A stretch of DNA of 64,000 nt, from positions 29,276 through 93,275 of the forward strand of contig NZ_FOAR01000023.1 in assembly GCF_900109755.1 (NCBI RefSeq), read 5' to 3'. Origin of the DNA: Pseudomonas agarici (GTDB lineage Bacteria; Pseudomonadota; Gammaproteobacteria; Pseudomonadales; Pseudomonadaceae). The notes under the pieces were generated by a model. It did no database searches and was not told the origin of the DNA. It saw nothing but the letters and a program-made list of their open reading frames with translations. Below are positions 37,631 through 45,564 of the stretch, piece after piece. How positions within the stretch are numbered: position 1 is the stretch's first letter; each line of letters begins with the position of its first letter. Made by a program: the position numbers and the translations under genes.

Positions 37631-38115
37631 TTGCGCTGTTCGATCCTGCTCAGCAAATCCAACAGATCGTGACGACTGATGTCGTAGATGGACCGCCCAC
37701 CCAGCGTTGGCAGGACGTCTTTATTGAAGATTCTCAAGATTTGCGAGAGCGTGCTTTGGCGGCCCTCCTTCAGGCTCAGTCTGCGGAACTCCACCCACTG
37801 ATCGAACACGGCCTCGAAGGTATGCTCTGTCGCAAAACGAACAGCACGGCGCTGCTGTTTTCGGTGCTCATAAGGATTGATGCCTTGGGCAACCAAGGCG
37901 TGCGCCTCGTCACGTCGTGTGCGCGCTTCTTTGAGGCTGATTTGCGGGTAACAACCCAAGGACATGCGCTTCTGCTTGCCCGTCCAGTAGTAACGGAAAA
38001 GCCAGATTTTTCCGCCGCTGGCCGTCACATTGAGCGTGAGACCATCGCTGTCACCGAGAGTGTAGTCATTACCAGTGATTCGGGCGTGCCGAACTGCCAT
38101 TTCTGAGAGTGCCAT
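37609..38115 (-). pseudogene. P4-type integrase, N-terminal part, truncated by IS3 remnant
   Basis: The 168-residue remnant has the DUF4102 arm-binding domain (YTLGDSDGLTLNVTASGGKI, then CYPQISLKEARTRRDEAHA) and the start of the core-binding domain (FEAVFDQWVEF). It lacks the catalytic R-H-R-Y domain, as the IS end replaces it. It reads away from tRNA-Gly, 220 bases from it, the normal position of an island integrase next to its attachment site. It cannot mobilise the island alone. Confidence 0.85.
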
Positions 38116-38337
38116 CGCGAGCTCCTGAACAGAGTCAGGGCCAGATGCTCATCTCGCTACGCAAACTGCTCCAGCAACAAACCGATTCAGTGCGCATCAG
38201 AATCCTGGACTTAATCCTGGACTTAAACGCACCGGATAATGCTGGATTTCAGTGGTTCCCGCCGGAACGAAAAAAGGACCCGAAGGTCCTGATTTCAATC
38301 ACTTACAGAATTCAGTGGAACTCTGCAGCGCAATATT

Positions 38338-38413
<76 letters not shown>

Positions 38414-38476
38414 GTCTTGGTGGAGCGCATTCTATAGAATCCACGCACCACGTCAACCTCTTGATTCAAAATAGTT

Positions 38477-39046
38477 TTATTTCTTTTCAGGATTTTCCGC
38501 ATTGATCTTCAGATGCGGCCAGGCAGCCCGCAGATACTGCACCATCGACCACAAGGTCAGACCAGCGGCAATCATCAACAGGCTGTAGCCCACCAGAACC
38601 CAAAAACTGAAGTCCGACGGGTTGGCCAGCAGAATCACCAGCGCCAGCATCTGTGCCGCAGTTTTCCATTTGCCCATGTTCGATACGGCGACCTGCGCAC
38701 GCTCACCCAACTCGGCCATCCACTCGCGCAGGGCCGAGACGACAATCTCTCGCCCAATGATCACCGCCGCCGGCAAGGTCAGCCAGAGGTTGCCATGCTC
38801 CTGCACCAGCAGGACCAGCGCCACCGCCACCATCAGCTTGTCCGCCACCGGATCGAGGAACGCCCCGAAGGGGGTGCTCTGTTCCAGGCGTCGTGCCAGG
38901 TACCCATCCAGCCAATCCGTCGCCGCAGCGAACGCGAACACCGAACTGGCCGCCATGTAGCTCCATTGGTATGGCAGGTAAAACAGCAAGATGAAGATTG
39001 GAATAAGTAAAACGCGTAGAACGGTGATCAGATTAGGGATATTCAT
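38477..39046 (-). CDS. pgsA: CDP-diacylglycerol-glycerol-3-phosphate 3-phosphatidyltransferase
   Basis: PgsA makes phosphatidylglycerol phosphate in the inner membrane. The 189-residue protein carries the CDP-alcohol phosphotransferase motif: DWLDGYLAR, then FGAFLDPVADK, with four conserved Asp. It has about five membrane helices. Its position after uvrC and before tRNA-Gly is the usual Pseudomonas order. The start is ATG 39046; a GTG at 39052 is also possible. Confidence 0.95.
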   Translation of the reverse strand: MNIPNLITVLRVLLIPIFILLFYLPYQWSYMAASSVFAFAAATDWLDGYLARRLEQSTPFGAFLDPVADKLMVAVALVLLVQEHGNLWLTLPAAVIIGREIVVSALREWMAELGERAQVAVSNMGKWKTAAQMLALVILLANPSDFSFWVLVGYSLLMIAAGLTLWSMVQYLRAAWPHLKINAENPEKK

Positions 39047-39078
39047 CGGCACAACTGGCTACGAGGTGAGGGAGCATT

Positions 39079-40902
39079 CTACTCGCTGTGCAGATTTGCA
39101 TAAATCAACTCCGCGAGCTTTTTACTGATCCCCGGTGCTTTGGCGATCTCGTCGATGCTGGCACGGGACAGCTCCTGCAAGCCACCAAAATGTTTCAATA
39201 GTTCACGGCGGCGCTTCGGCCCGACACCCGCCACCCCTTCCAGAGTCGAAGTCCGGCGGGTCTTGCCCCGTCGTGCACGGTGTCCGGTAATGGCGAAACG
39301 GTGCGCCTCGTCGCGAATCTGCTGGATCAGGTGCAGTGCCGGCGAATCGCCCTTGAGGGTGAACTCGTGAGCCGCATCGTTGAGGTACAGGGTTTCGAAA
39401 CCAGCCTTGCGCGTGGCCCCTTTGGCCACCCCCAGCAGGATCAGGTCGGGCACCGCCAGCTCGTTGAGCACATCGCGGGCCATGGATAATTGTCCCTTGC
39501 CACCGTCCACCAACAGAATATCCGGTAACTTGCCCTCACCGTCCTTGAGCTTGCTGAAACGCCGGGTCAGCGCCTGATGCATCGCCGCATAGTCGTCGCC
39601 GGCGGTCACGCCCTCAATATTGTAGCGCCGATAGTCGGACTTGATCGGCCCTTCCGGCCCGAACACTACGCAGGACGCCACGGTCGCCTCGCCGCTGGAG
39701 TGGCTGATGTCGTAACACTCCAGACGCTGCGGCGATTCCTCCAGGTTCAGCACCTCGGCCAGCGCTTCGAAACGCGCGGCGACATGCTGACGGTTCGCCA
39801 GACGTGCGCCCAGCGCCTGCTCGGCATTGGTCACCGCCAGTTGTTGCCAGCGAGCCCGAGTACCGCGCACCCGGTGACTGATGCTCAACTCACGGCCACG
39901 CAACTCATCGATGGCGGCGATCAGGGTCGGGAAGTCTTCATGGACTACGTTGACGATCAGCTCGCTGGGCAGGTCGCGTTCGGGGCTGCTGATGAAGTAC
40001 TGCCCGAGAAATGCCGCCATGACTTCGGAAACATCTTCATCGATCCCGACTTGCGGGAAGAAGTTCTTGCTGCCCAGGACCCTCCCGCCACGCACGCTGA
40101 TCAGGTGCACGCAGGCGCCACCTGGGTTGACGAACGCGGCGATGACATCGACATCGCCGGTACCACCTTCCATGCTCTGCTGGTCCTGCACCCGCCGCAG
40201 CAGCGAAATCTGATCGCGCAATTCGGCCGCCCGCTCGAAATCCAGGGTACTGGCCGCCAGCTCCATGCCAACATTGAGTTCGTCGGTCAGGGCGTTGCTG
40301 CGACCTTCCAGGAACATCACCGAATGGCGCACGTCCTCGGCGTACTCCTGCGGTTCCACCAGTCCGACACAAGGCGCCTTGCAGCGTTTGATCTGGTACT
40401 GCAGGCACGGGCGCGTGCGGTTTTTGTAGTAGCTGTCCTCGCACTGGCGCACATGGAAGGTCTTTTGCAGCAACGCAAGGCTTTCTCTAATCGCTCCGGC
40501 ACTCGGATATGGCCCAAAGTACTTGCCCTTGAGTTTCTTCGCCCCACGGTGAATGCTCAGGCGCGGGTAATCGCCCGCCGAGAGAAAGACGTAGGGATAG
40601 GACTTATCATCGCGCAGCAGAATGTTGTACGGAGGCCGCCACTCTTTGATCAGCGTCTGCTCGAGCAACAACGCTTCGGTTTCGTTGGCGGTGATGGTGG
40701 TTTCCACCTGAGCGATACGCGCCACCAGAGCCATGGTCTTCGGCGCGAGGCCGGTCTTGCGAAAATAGCTGGCGAGGCGATTCCTCAGGTTCTTGGCCTT
40801 GCCCACGTAAAGCAAGCGCGCCTCGCTGTCGAACATGCGATACACACCGGGACGTCCACTACAGGTGGCAAGAAAAGCACTTGAATCGAACAGATTAGTC
40901 AT
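39079..40902 (-). CDS. uvrC: UvrABC excinuclease subunit C
   Basis: UvrC makes both incisions in nucleotide excision repair. The 607-residue protein has the GIY-YIG 3' nuclease (PGVYRMFD and LLYVGKAKNLRNRL), the Cys-rich region (CKAPCVGLV), the UVR domain (LDFERAAELRDQI), the RNase H-like 5' nuclease domain (VDGGKGQL) and the C-terminal HhH (GVAGVGPKRRRELLKHFGG). Start and length match the family. It starts two bases after the gacA stop. Confidence 0.97.
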   Translation of the reverse strand: MTNLFDSSAFLATCSGRPGVYRMFDSEARLLYVGKAKNLRNRLASYFRKTGLAPKTMALVARIAQVETTITANETEALLLEQTLIKEWRPPYNILLRDDKSYPYVFLSAGDYPRLSIHRGAKKLKGKYFGPYPSAGAIRESLALLQKTFHVRQCEDSYYKNRTRPCLQYQIKRCKAPCVGLVEPQEYAEDVRHSVMFLEGRSNALTDELNVGMELAASTLDFERAAELRDQISLLRRVQDQQSMEGGTGDVDVIAAFVNPGGACVHLISVRGGRVLGSKNFFPQVGIDEDVSEVMAAFLGQYFISSPERDLPSELIVNVVHEDFPTLIAAIDELRGRELSISHRVRGTRARWQQLAVTNAEQALGARLANRQHVAARFEALAEVLNLEESPQRLECYDISHSSGEATVASCVVFGPEGPIKSDYRRYNIEGVTAGDDYAAMHQALTRRFSKLKDGEGKLPDILLVDGGKGQLSMARDVLNELAVPDLILLGVAKGATRKAGFETLYLNDAAHEFTLKGDSPALHLIQQIRDEAHRFAITGHRARRGKTRRTSTLEGVAGVGPKRRRELLKHFGGLQELSRASIDEIAKAPGISKKLAELIYANLHSE

Positions 40903-40904
40903 TG

Positions 40905-41543
40905 TCAGCCGGCATCGATCATGCCATGGCGAACCGCCAGGAGTGTCAACTCAACATCACTGCTCACCGACAGTTTCTCGAAAATCCGATAACGGTAGGT
41001 ATTCACGGTTTTCGGCGACAGGCACAACTTGTCGGAGATGATCTGCACCTTCTGACAACCGACAATCATCAAGGCAATCTGGATCTCTCGCTCGGACAAG
41101 GCGTCGAATGGCGAATCACTGGCCGGTTGAAAGGATTTGAGCGCCAACTGCTGAGCGATTTGCGGACTGATGTAGCGTTGTCCAGCGAACACCAGACGAA
41201 TCGCCTGGACCATTTCCGCCAATCCCGCCCCCTTGGTCAGGTAACCCGCAGCACCGGCTTGCAGCAGGCGCGTCGGAAACGGGTCTTCTTCACATACAGT
41301 AACCGCCACGACCTTGATATCAGGATGGCTACGCAGCAATTTACGTGTGGCTTCAAGACCTCCGATGCCCGGCATCTTGACGTCCATCAGCACTACATCA
41401 GGCTTGAGTTCCCGCGTTTTGAGCAGGGCTTCCTCTCCCGACTCCGCCTGGCCTACAACCTGCAGGCCATCGATGTCAGCGAGCATCCGAGTAATGCCTG
41501 TACGCACAAGATCATGGTCATCGACAACTAGCACCCTAATCAA
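40905..41543 (-). CDS. gacA: Response regulator GacA (UvrY family)
   Basis: GacA is the response regulator of the GacS/GacA system that switches on small RNAs controlling secondary metabolism, probably including the NRPS in this window. The 212-residue protein has a receiver domain (VLVVDDHDLVRTG; phosphoacceptor in DVVLMDVKMPG) and a LuxR-type helix-turn-helix (LSEREIQIALMI, then LCLSPKTVNTYRYRI). The start is TTG at 41543, following GAGGTG at the right distance. The upstream in-frame extension to 41684 has no receiver homology. Confidence 0.97.
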   Translation of the reverse strand: MIRVLVVDDHDLVRTGITRMLADIDGLQVVGQAESGEEALLKTRELKPDVVLMDVKMPGIGGLEATRKLLRSHPDIKVVAVTVCEEDPFPTRLLQAGAAGYLTKGAGLAEMVQAIRLVFAGQRYISPQIAQQLALKSFQPASDSPFDALSEREIQIALMIVGCQKVQIISDKLCLSPKTVNTYRYRIFEKLSVSSDVELTLLAVRHGMIDAG

Positions 41544-41696
41544 GCAGACACCTCGCGAATATGGTCTTATCAGGTTATTGAGCACCTTAGCAAAAAACCG
41601 TGGGCCAGACCTAGCTACAAGCGTCACATAAAAGCGTGTCAACGCACTGTAAGCACCCGCAGGGTCGCAAACGCTTGCGATCAATGCGCAAATGAC

Positions 41697-42062
41697 TCAG
41701 GAACCACCCGATCCCTTGTTGCCCCTGGTGCCATAGACGGCGATGGCTTCCGCCAGGGTCGCGGTCAACTGGCTAATCGCTTCCTGATCTTCCTTGCGCA
41801 GCGCGCGGTAGCTGCCCAGAACCTTCTCTTCGTTAGAGTTGAGGTTGTCCACCAGCGTGGGCGTTCGGTTGTTGGTCAGGACATACAGCACATCGACGCC
41901 GCGTGCGGCCACGCGTGACAAATAATCCGCCTTCGGTGCCCGATCACCACTTTCATATTTACCCTGAGCATTAGCCTCAACGCCTCCGATTTCGCCAAAA
42001 GCCTTCTGCGACAATCCGAGTCGCTCCCTCTCTTGTCGCAACCGCGAACCAATTCCACTCAT
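41697..42062 (-). CDS. XRE-family transcriptional regulator
   Basis: The 121-residue protein has an N-terminal Cro/CI helix-turn-helix (RLRQERERLGLSQKAFGEI, then NAQGKYESGDRAPKADYL) and a short C-terminal tail. It is divergent from the 73-residue DNA-binding protein at 42144, separated by 81 bases, like a phage repressor/Cro switch. The start at ATG 42062 fits the domain; the frame is open to 42296. Confidence 0.85.
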   Translation of the reverse strand: MSGIGSRLRQERERLGLSQKAFGEIGGVEANAQGKYESGDRAPKADYLSRVAARGVDVLYVLTNNRTPTLVDNLNSNEEKVLGSYRALRKEDQEAISQLTATLAEAIAVYGTRGNKGSGGS

Positions 42063-42143
42063 TTGAATGTAAAATCCCAGTCTAGGCACCCCTAAGGATG
42101 GTATACTCAACACGATTTGAACAAAATTGAACGGTTTTGAACT

Positions 42144-42365
42144 ATGCCCGGTATTCGCACCGCCGCACAAGCCAAGGCTTGGCTGGAACATCAAGGGAAA
42201 TCGGTTCAGGAGTTTGCACGCGAGCATGGTGTCGACCCGGCAACCACCTATCAAGTGCTCGCTGGGCGAAAAAAGGGACGCCGTGGGGAAGCCCATAAGG
42301 TAGCGGTCCTGCTGGGCATGAAAGACGGAATCATCCTTGAAACCGACAGTCAGGCCAGTGAATAA
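42144..42365 (+). CDS. Small phage-type DNA-binding protein
   Basis: The 73-residue protein has a helix-turn-helix pattern (SVQEFAREHGVDPATTYQVL) followed by a basic stretch (AGRKKGRRGEAHK) and LLGMKDGII. Such proteins occur beside prophage repressors in Pseudomonas and probably act as a Cro-like counterpart to the divergent XRE regulator. No phage structural genes are adjacent. Confidence 0.75.
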   Translation: MPGIRTAAQAKAWLEHQGKSVQEFAREHGVDPATTYQVLAGRKKGRRGEAHKVAVLLGMKDGIILETDSQASE

Positions 42366-42430
42366 GCCAGCCTGCTCAAGTCAGTATGCGCCTCAAAACA
42401 TCGAGGGGTAGGTTAAATCCGAAAATACCA

Positions 42431-42892
42431 TCAGTCGGATCCTATGCTCACTTTCAAAGCCGAAGCGCTCATGCGAAAGAAGCATTCATCCTCCCCGACA
42501 ATCTCCAGCCCCATGCGCTGATAGAGCTGCCTTGCAGGGTTGCTCTTGAAGACGCTCAGCCGCATTTCCGGGCGACCTTCCCTGAAGGCGATATCACGGG
42601 CCTGGGCAATCAACCAGCTACCCAGCCCTTGCCTGCGCGCCGTCTCGACCAGTTGCAGCTCGCGTATATAGAGAGCTCTCGGGTCCCGGCTGAAACTGAC
42701 AAAACCCAAGACCTGCGAACCCTCGCACAACAAGGCGTTCTGCCGCCCGGCCCAAGCCACATCGAAGGCCTCTTCCTACCAGAGCAAGTCGTACTCACGG
42801 TAATACGCCAGCATGTTGCGACGCGTCAGCGTCCGGGCAAACGCCAGGTCCGCTTCGGTCGCCGGTCGAAAACGCCAGTCCCGATTCACCAT
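42431..42892 (-). pseudogene. GNAT acetyltransferase with in-frame stop
   Basis: The gene starts MVNRDWRFRPATEADLAFAR, reads through 38 codons and meets TAG at 42776-42778, then continues in frame through the acetyl-CoA-binding motif (ARRQGLGSWLIAQARDIAF) to a normal end (NPARQLYQRMGLEIVGEDEC). A single base change in one codon accounts for the break. The start codon overlaps the end of the upstream nitrilase-like remnant, so the two were an operon. Confidence 0.8.
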
Positions 42893-43300
42893 CGCTCAAC
42901 CTCCACCACCTCGCCACGCCAGTGACCGCCAGTACATCGCCCGATCACCAACATCCCTCCCAACCCCATCGCGGCAATCACCCGCGCTGCGTCCAGATCA
43001 CAATGCGCCCGGTCGACTGCCAACCACCCACAGCACCGCCATGATTGGCCATCAGCACTGCCCTGGCATGTTCACCAGCGTACCCTTCCAATAATGTGCT
43101 ATCCGGTACATAACCGCCGCTGGCGATCAACAGGCCGGCTGCATACAGATTAGCGCCAGATTGCGCAGCATGCTGGACGTCCCTTGCGTGGGAAAAGTCA
43201 GCGCAGACTGACGGAGTGACAGCGTCGTCGTCGATGGCCAAGGCGGCGCCCGCTTTTCCGGGGAAAACGCTGGATATAACCCGGCCGGTGCGTCATACAC
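42886..43300 (-). pseudogene. Carbon-nitrogen hydrolase (nitrilase-like) remnant
   Basis: The minus strand has the C-terminal part of a nitrilase-superfamily protein: VCADFSHARDVQHAAQSGAN (catalytic Cys region), LYAAGLLIASGGYVPDSTLL, AVLMANHGG and STGRIVIW. A frameshift near 42980 cuts it, and the rest continues in another frame (RVIAAMGLGGMLVIG, then GEVVEVERW). Upstream of about 43300 the frame is closed, so the N-terminal half with the Glu and Lys of the active site is lost. Confidence 0.65.
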
Positions 43301-43412
43301 CTTTAGCGCATTTTAAGTCATGGCGATTGCTCGATATGGCCTATAGAAATTTCTAATTGAACAGGTTCCTACCCCTCGAGTAAGCTCGCTGACATTCCAT
43401 CGGAGACGGACC

Positions 43413-43544
43413 ATGCACCCTGTTCATTTCGCGCCTTGCCACACCGTCAGCGCCTCGCGTTCGTCGGCGGCTGCCCGGATGAACGGTGTCGGTGCATCCA
43501 CAAGCTTTTATTTTGGGTATTGGTTTAGCCACTGGCGCGCCTGA
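43413..43544 (+). CDS. Aromatic-rich leader peptide
   Basis: The 43-residue frame begins after a GGAG site (CGGAGACGGACC) and ends with a cluster of aromatic codons: SFYFGYWFSHWRA holds three Phe, two Tyr and two Trp. It is followed 50 bases later by a strong terminator and then by a DAHP synthase gene. That is the layout of a translational attenuator sensing aromatic aminoacyl-tRNA. An internal ATG at codon 23 could also start it. Confidence 0.8.
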   Translation: MHPVHFAPCHTVSASRSSAAARMNGVGASTSFYFGYWFSHWRA

Positions 43545-43594
43545 TACCCAACCGGCGCCCACTACTCAAGGGTCGCCTACCAGAGAACTCTCAA

Positions 43595-43631
43595 CCCCCG
43601 GTCGGCCTCCCGACCGGGGGTTTTGTTTTTT
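43595..43631 (+). terminator. Attenuator terminator ahead of DAHP synthase
   Basis: The 11-base-pair GC-rich stem CCCCCGGTCGG/CCGACCGGGGG (4-base loop) is followed by TTTTGTTTTTT. It stands between the leader peptide and the DAHP synthase, so it must be read through for expression. Regions within the leader could form a competing hairpin, which needs folding to confirm. Confidence 0.85.
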
Positions 43632-43691
43632 CAGCGCACTGTTTTTTCAACAGATTGCTCAACCAGATATTTTGAATCGAGGAATACCGAC

Positions 43692-43847
43692 ATGAACGAC
43701 GCCACCGACTACCGCTACGAATCCACCATCGCCTGGCGATTTAGCAACCTCCGCTCGGGACAGCTCGCCGCCTCCGAACGGTCACGCACAGGTGGCAAGC
43801 ACACACTCGTAGCCAATCCGGCTGTTGATTGTCGAACACCCCAGTAG
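43692..43847 (+). CDS. Possible small protein or second leader, 51 residues
   Basis: The ATG follows CGAGGAATACCGAC, a good ribosome site. The peptide begins with aromatic residues (TDYRYESTIAWRFSN). It ends 44 bases before the DAHP synthase start, so its translation may be coupled to that gene. I do not recognise it. Confidence 0.4.
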   Translation: MNDATDYRYESTIAWRFSNLRSGQLAASERSRTGGKHTLVANPAVDCRTPQ

Positions 43848-43891
43848 GGCCGCGCGCGGGAAGACCCGCCGCCCGCCCAGGAAGCCCGAAT

Positions 43892-44983
43892 ATGAATGCG
43901 TCACTCCCGGCTCTGCCACTGTCCACGTTGTCGTCCGCCAACGAGTCGCTGACCCAGCGCCTGCCCAGTGCCCTGCAACTCAAACAACATCTGCCGCTCA
44001 ATGCGCTGCTGGGCGAACAAGTCGCCAAGCACCGCCAGGCGGTGCGCGCCATCCTCGACGGTGACGACCCGCGCCTCCTGGTGATCGTCGGCCCCTGCTC
44101 GATCCACGACCGGCAATCAGCCCTCGAATACGCCGGCCATCTGGCCAACCTGGCCAATGATGTCAGCGACCAGATGCTTCTGGTGATGCGCGCCTATATC
44201 GAAAAACCGCGCACCACCGTCGGCTGGAAGGGCCTGGCCTACGACCCCCACCTGGACGGCAGCGACGATATGGCGGGCGGCTTGGCGCTGTCTCGCGAGT
44301 TGATGCGCGAAATACTGCGCATGGGCCTACCGATTGCCACCGAACTGCTGCAGCCCATGGCCGCCAGCTACTTCGATGACCTCCTGAGCTGGGTCGCAAT
44401 CGGTGCCCGCACCACCGAATCGCAGATCCACCGGGAAATGACCAGTGGCCTGCCAATGCCCGTGGGTTTCAAGAACGGCACCGATGGCGGCGTCGGCATC
44501 GCCGCTGACGCCATGCGCTGCGCCGCGCATCCGCACCGGCACTTCGGCGTCGACAGCCACGGCCATCCGGCGATCATCCAGACCCGTGGCAATCCCGACA
44601 CTCACCTGGTGCTGCGCGGCGGTCATCGCGGCCCGAACTACGACGCCCAAAGCGTTGCCCGAGCCCGGGCAGACCTGGAGAAGCAAACCATTGCAGTGCG
44701 AATGATGGTCGACTGCAGTCATGCCAACAGCGGCAAGGACCCGCTGCGCCAACCGGCGGTGTTCGCCGATGTACTCGAACAGCGCCTGCTGGGCGACCGC
44801 TCGTTGATCGGGATGATGCTGGAGAGCCATCTGTTCGAAGGCTGTCAGCCGTTGAGCGGTGCATTGAAATACGGCGTGTCGATCACCGACGGCTGCCTGG
44901 GTTGGAAGGCCACCGAGCAGATGCTACGTGCCGCCGCCCAGCGCTTGCGCTACCCGCCCGCGGCCAAGGCGGTAGTCGCCTGA
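43892..44983 (+). CDS. Class I 3-deoxy-7-phosphoheptulonate (DAHP) synthase
   Basis: DAHP synthase makes the first intermediate of the shikimate pathway from PEP and erythrose-4-phosphate. The 363-residue protein has the class I alpha motifs: VGPCSIHD, RAYIEKPRTTVGWKGL, GFKNGTDG, LRGGHRGPNYD and VDCSHANSGKDP, with the metal-binding Cys, His, Glu and Asp. The ATG at 43892 follows AGGAAGC. The upstream frame to 43829 is out of family. The leader and terminator before it indicate attenuation by aromatic amino-acid supply. Which isozyme (Tyr, Phe or Trp sensitive) is not clear. Confidence 0.94.
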   Translation: MNASLPALPLSTLSSANESLTQRLPSALQLKQHLPLNALLGEQVAKHRQAVRAILDGDDPRLLVIVGPCSIHDRQSALEYAGHLANLANDVSDQMLLVMRAYIEKPRTTVGWKGLAYDPHLDGSDDMAGGLALSRELMREILRMGLPIATELLQPMAASYFDDLLSWVAIGARTTESQIHREMTSGLPMPVGFKNGTDGGVGIAADAMRCAAHPHRHFGVDSHGHPAIIQTRGNPDTHLVLRGGHRGPNYDAQSVARARADLEKQTIAVRMMVDCSHANSGKDPLRQPAVFADVLEQRLLGDRSLIGMMLESHLFEGCQPLSGALKYGVSITDGCLGWKATEQMLRAAAQRLRYPPAAKAVVA

Positions 44984-45095
44984 CCCCTCGGAGTGTGGGT
45001 CGACTGACTTCCCCCCGAATGTCCCAGAACTTTTGCCGGGAAAAACCGGCTTGAATCCGGTAATCTCAGCACTTTCTTGAAAGGAGCATCTCCCC

Positions 45096-45377
45096 ATGGC
45101 CAAAGCCACTGCCCGTCACATCCTGGTTAGCACTGAAGCCAAGTGCAACGAACTCAAGACCCTAATCGACGGCGGCGCCGATTTCGCAGAGATCGCCAAA
45201 GCGAACTCGACGTGCCCTTCCAGTCGTCAAGGCGGTGACCTGGGCTCCTTCGGTCCCGGCCAGATGGTCAAGGAATTCGACACCGTGGTTTTCAGCGCTC
45301 CGATCAACACCGTGCAAGGGCCGGTCAAAACTCAGTTCGGCTATCACCTGCTGGAAGTCACCAGTCGCCAGGATTGA
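45096..45377 (+). CDS. ppiC: Parvulin-type peptidyl-prolyl isomerase
   Basis: The 93-residue cytoplasmic PpiC is a single parvulin domain (ARHILVSTEAKCNEL, then FAEIAKANSTCPSSRQGGDL, GSFGPGQMVKEFD and TQFGYHLLEVTSRQ) that speeds proline isomerisation. Length and motifs match the family exactly. The start follows GAAAGGAGC. Confidence 0.95.
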   Translation: MAKATARHILVSTEAKCNELKTLIDGGADFAEIAKANSTCPSSRQGGDLGSFGPGQMVKEFDTVVFSAPINTVQGPVKTQFGYHLLEVTSRQD

Positions 45378-45398
45378 TCCCGCGGCCTGCCACGCAGC

Positions 45399-45430
45399 CT
45401 CCTGTGGCGAGGAGGCTTGCTCTCCTGGCG
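45399..45430. repeat. REP-like element
   Basis: The stretch CTCCTGTGGCGAGGAGGCTTG followed by CTCTCC resembles the REP elements of P. fluorescens-group genomes, with an imperfect stem around GGAGGCTTGCTCTCC. A second inverted repeat follows (ATCACTTCG/CGAAGTGAC, about 45433-45469). The 190-base gap between ppiC and yejA holds nothing else. Confidence 0.5.
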
Positions 45431-45564
45431 TCGATCACTTCGGTATATCAGACAGAACGAAGTGACCGATTTTACGACTGCTTGGCAGTCGAGCGCGGCG
45501 AGCAGGCGCCCCGACAAGCCCGCTCACCACACCACCCCGATACTTCGAACCGTCTTCAAGGCTG

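Noticed and set aside
45433..45469. Inverted repeat ATCACTTCG/CGAAGTGAC as a terminator of ppiC
   Set aside because: The loop is long and the downstream T-run is weak; kept only as part of the REP-like region.
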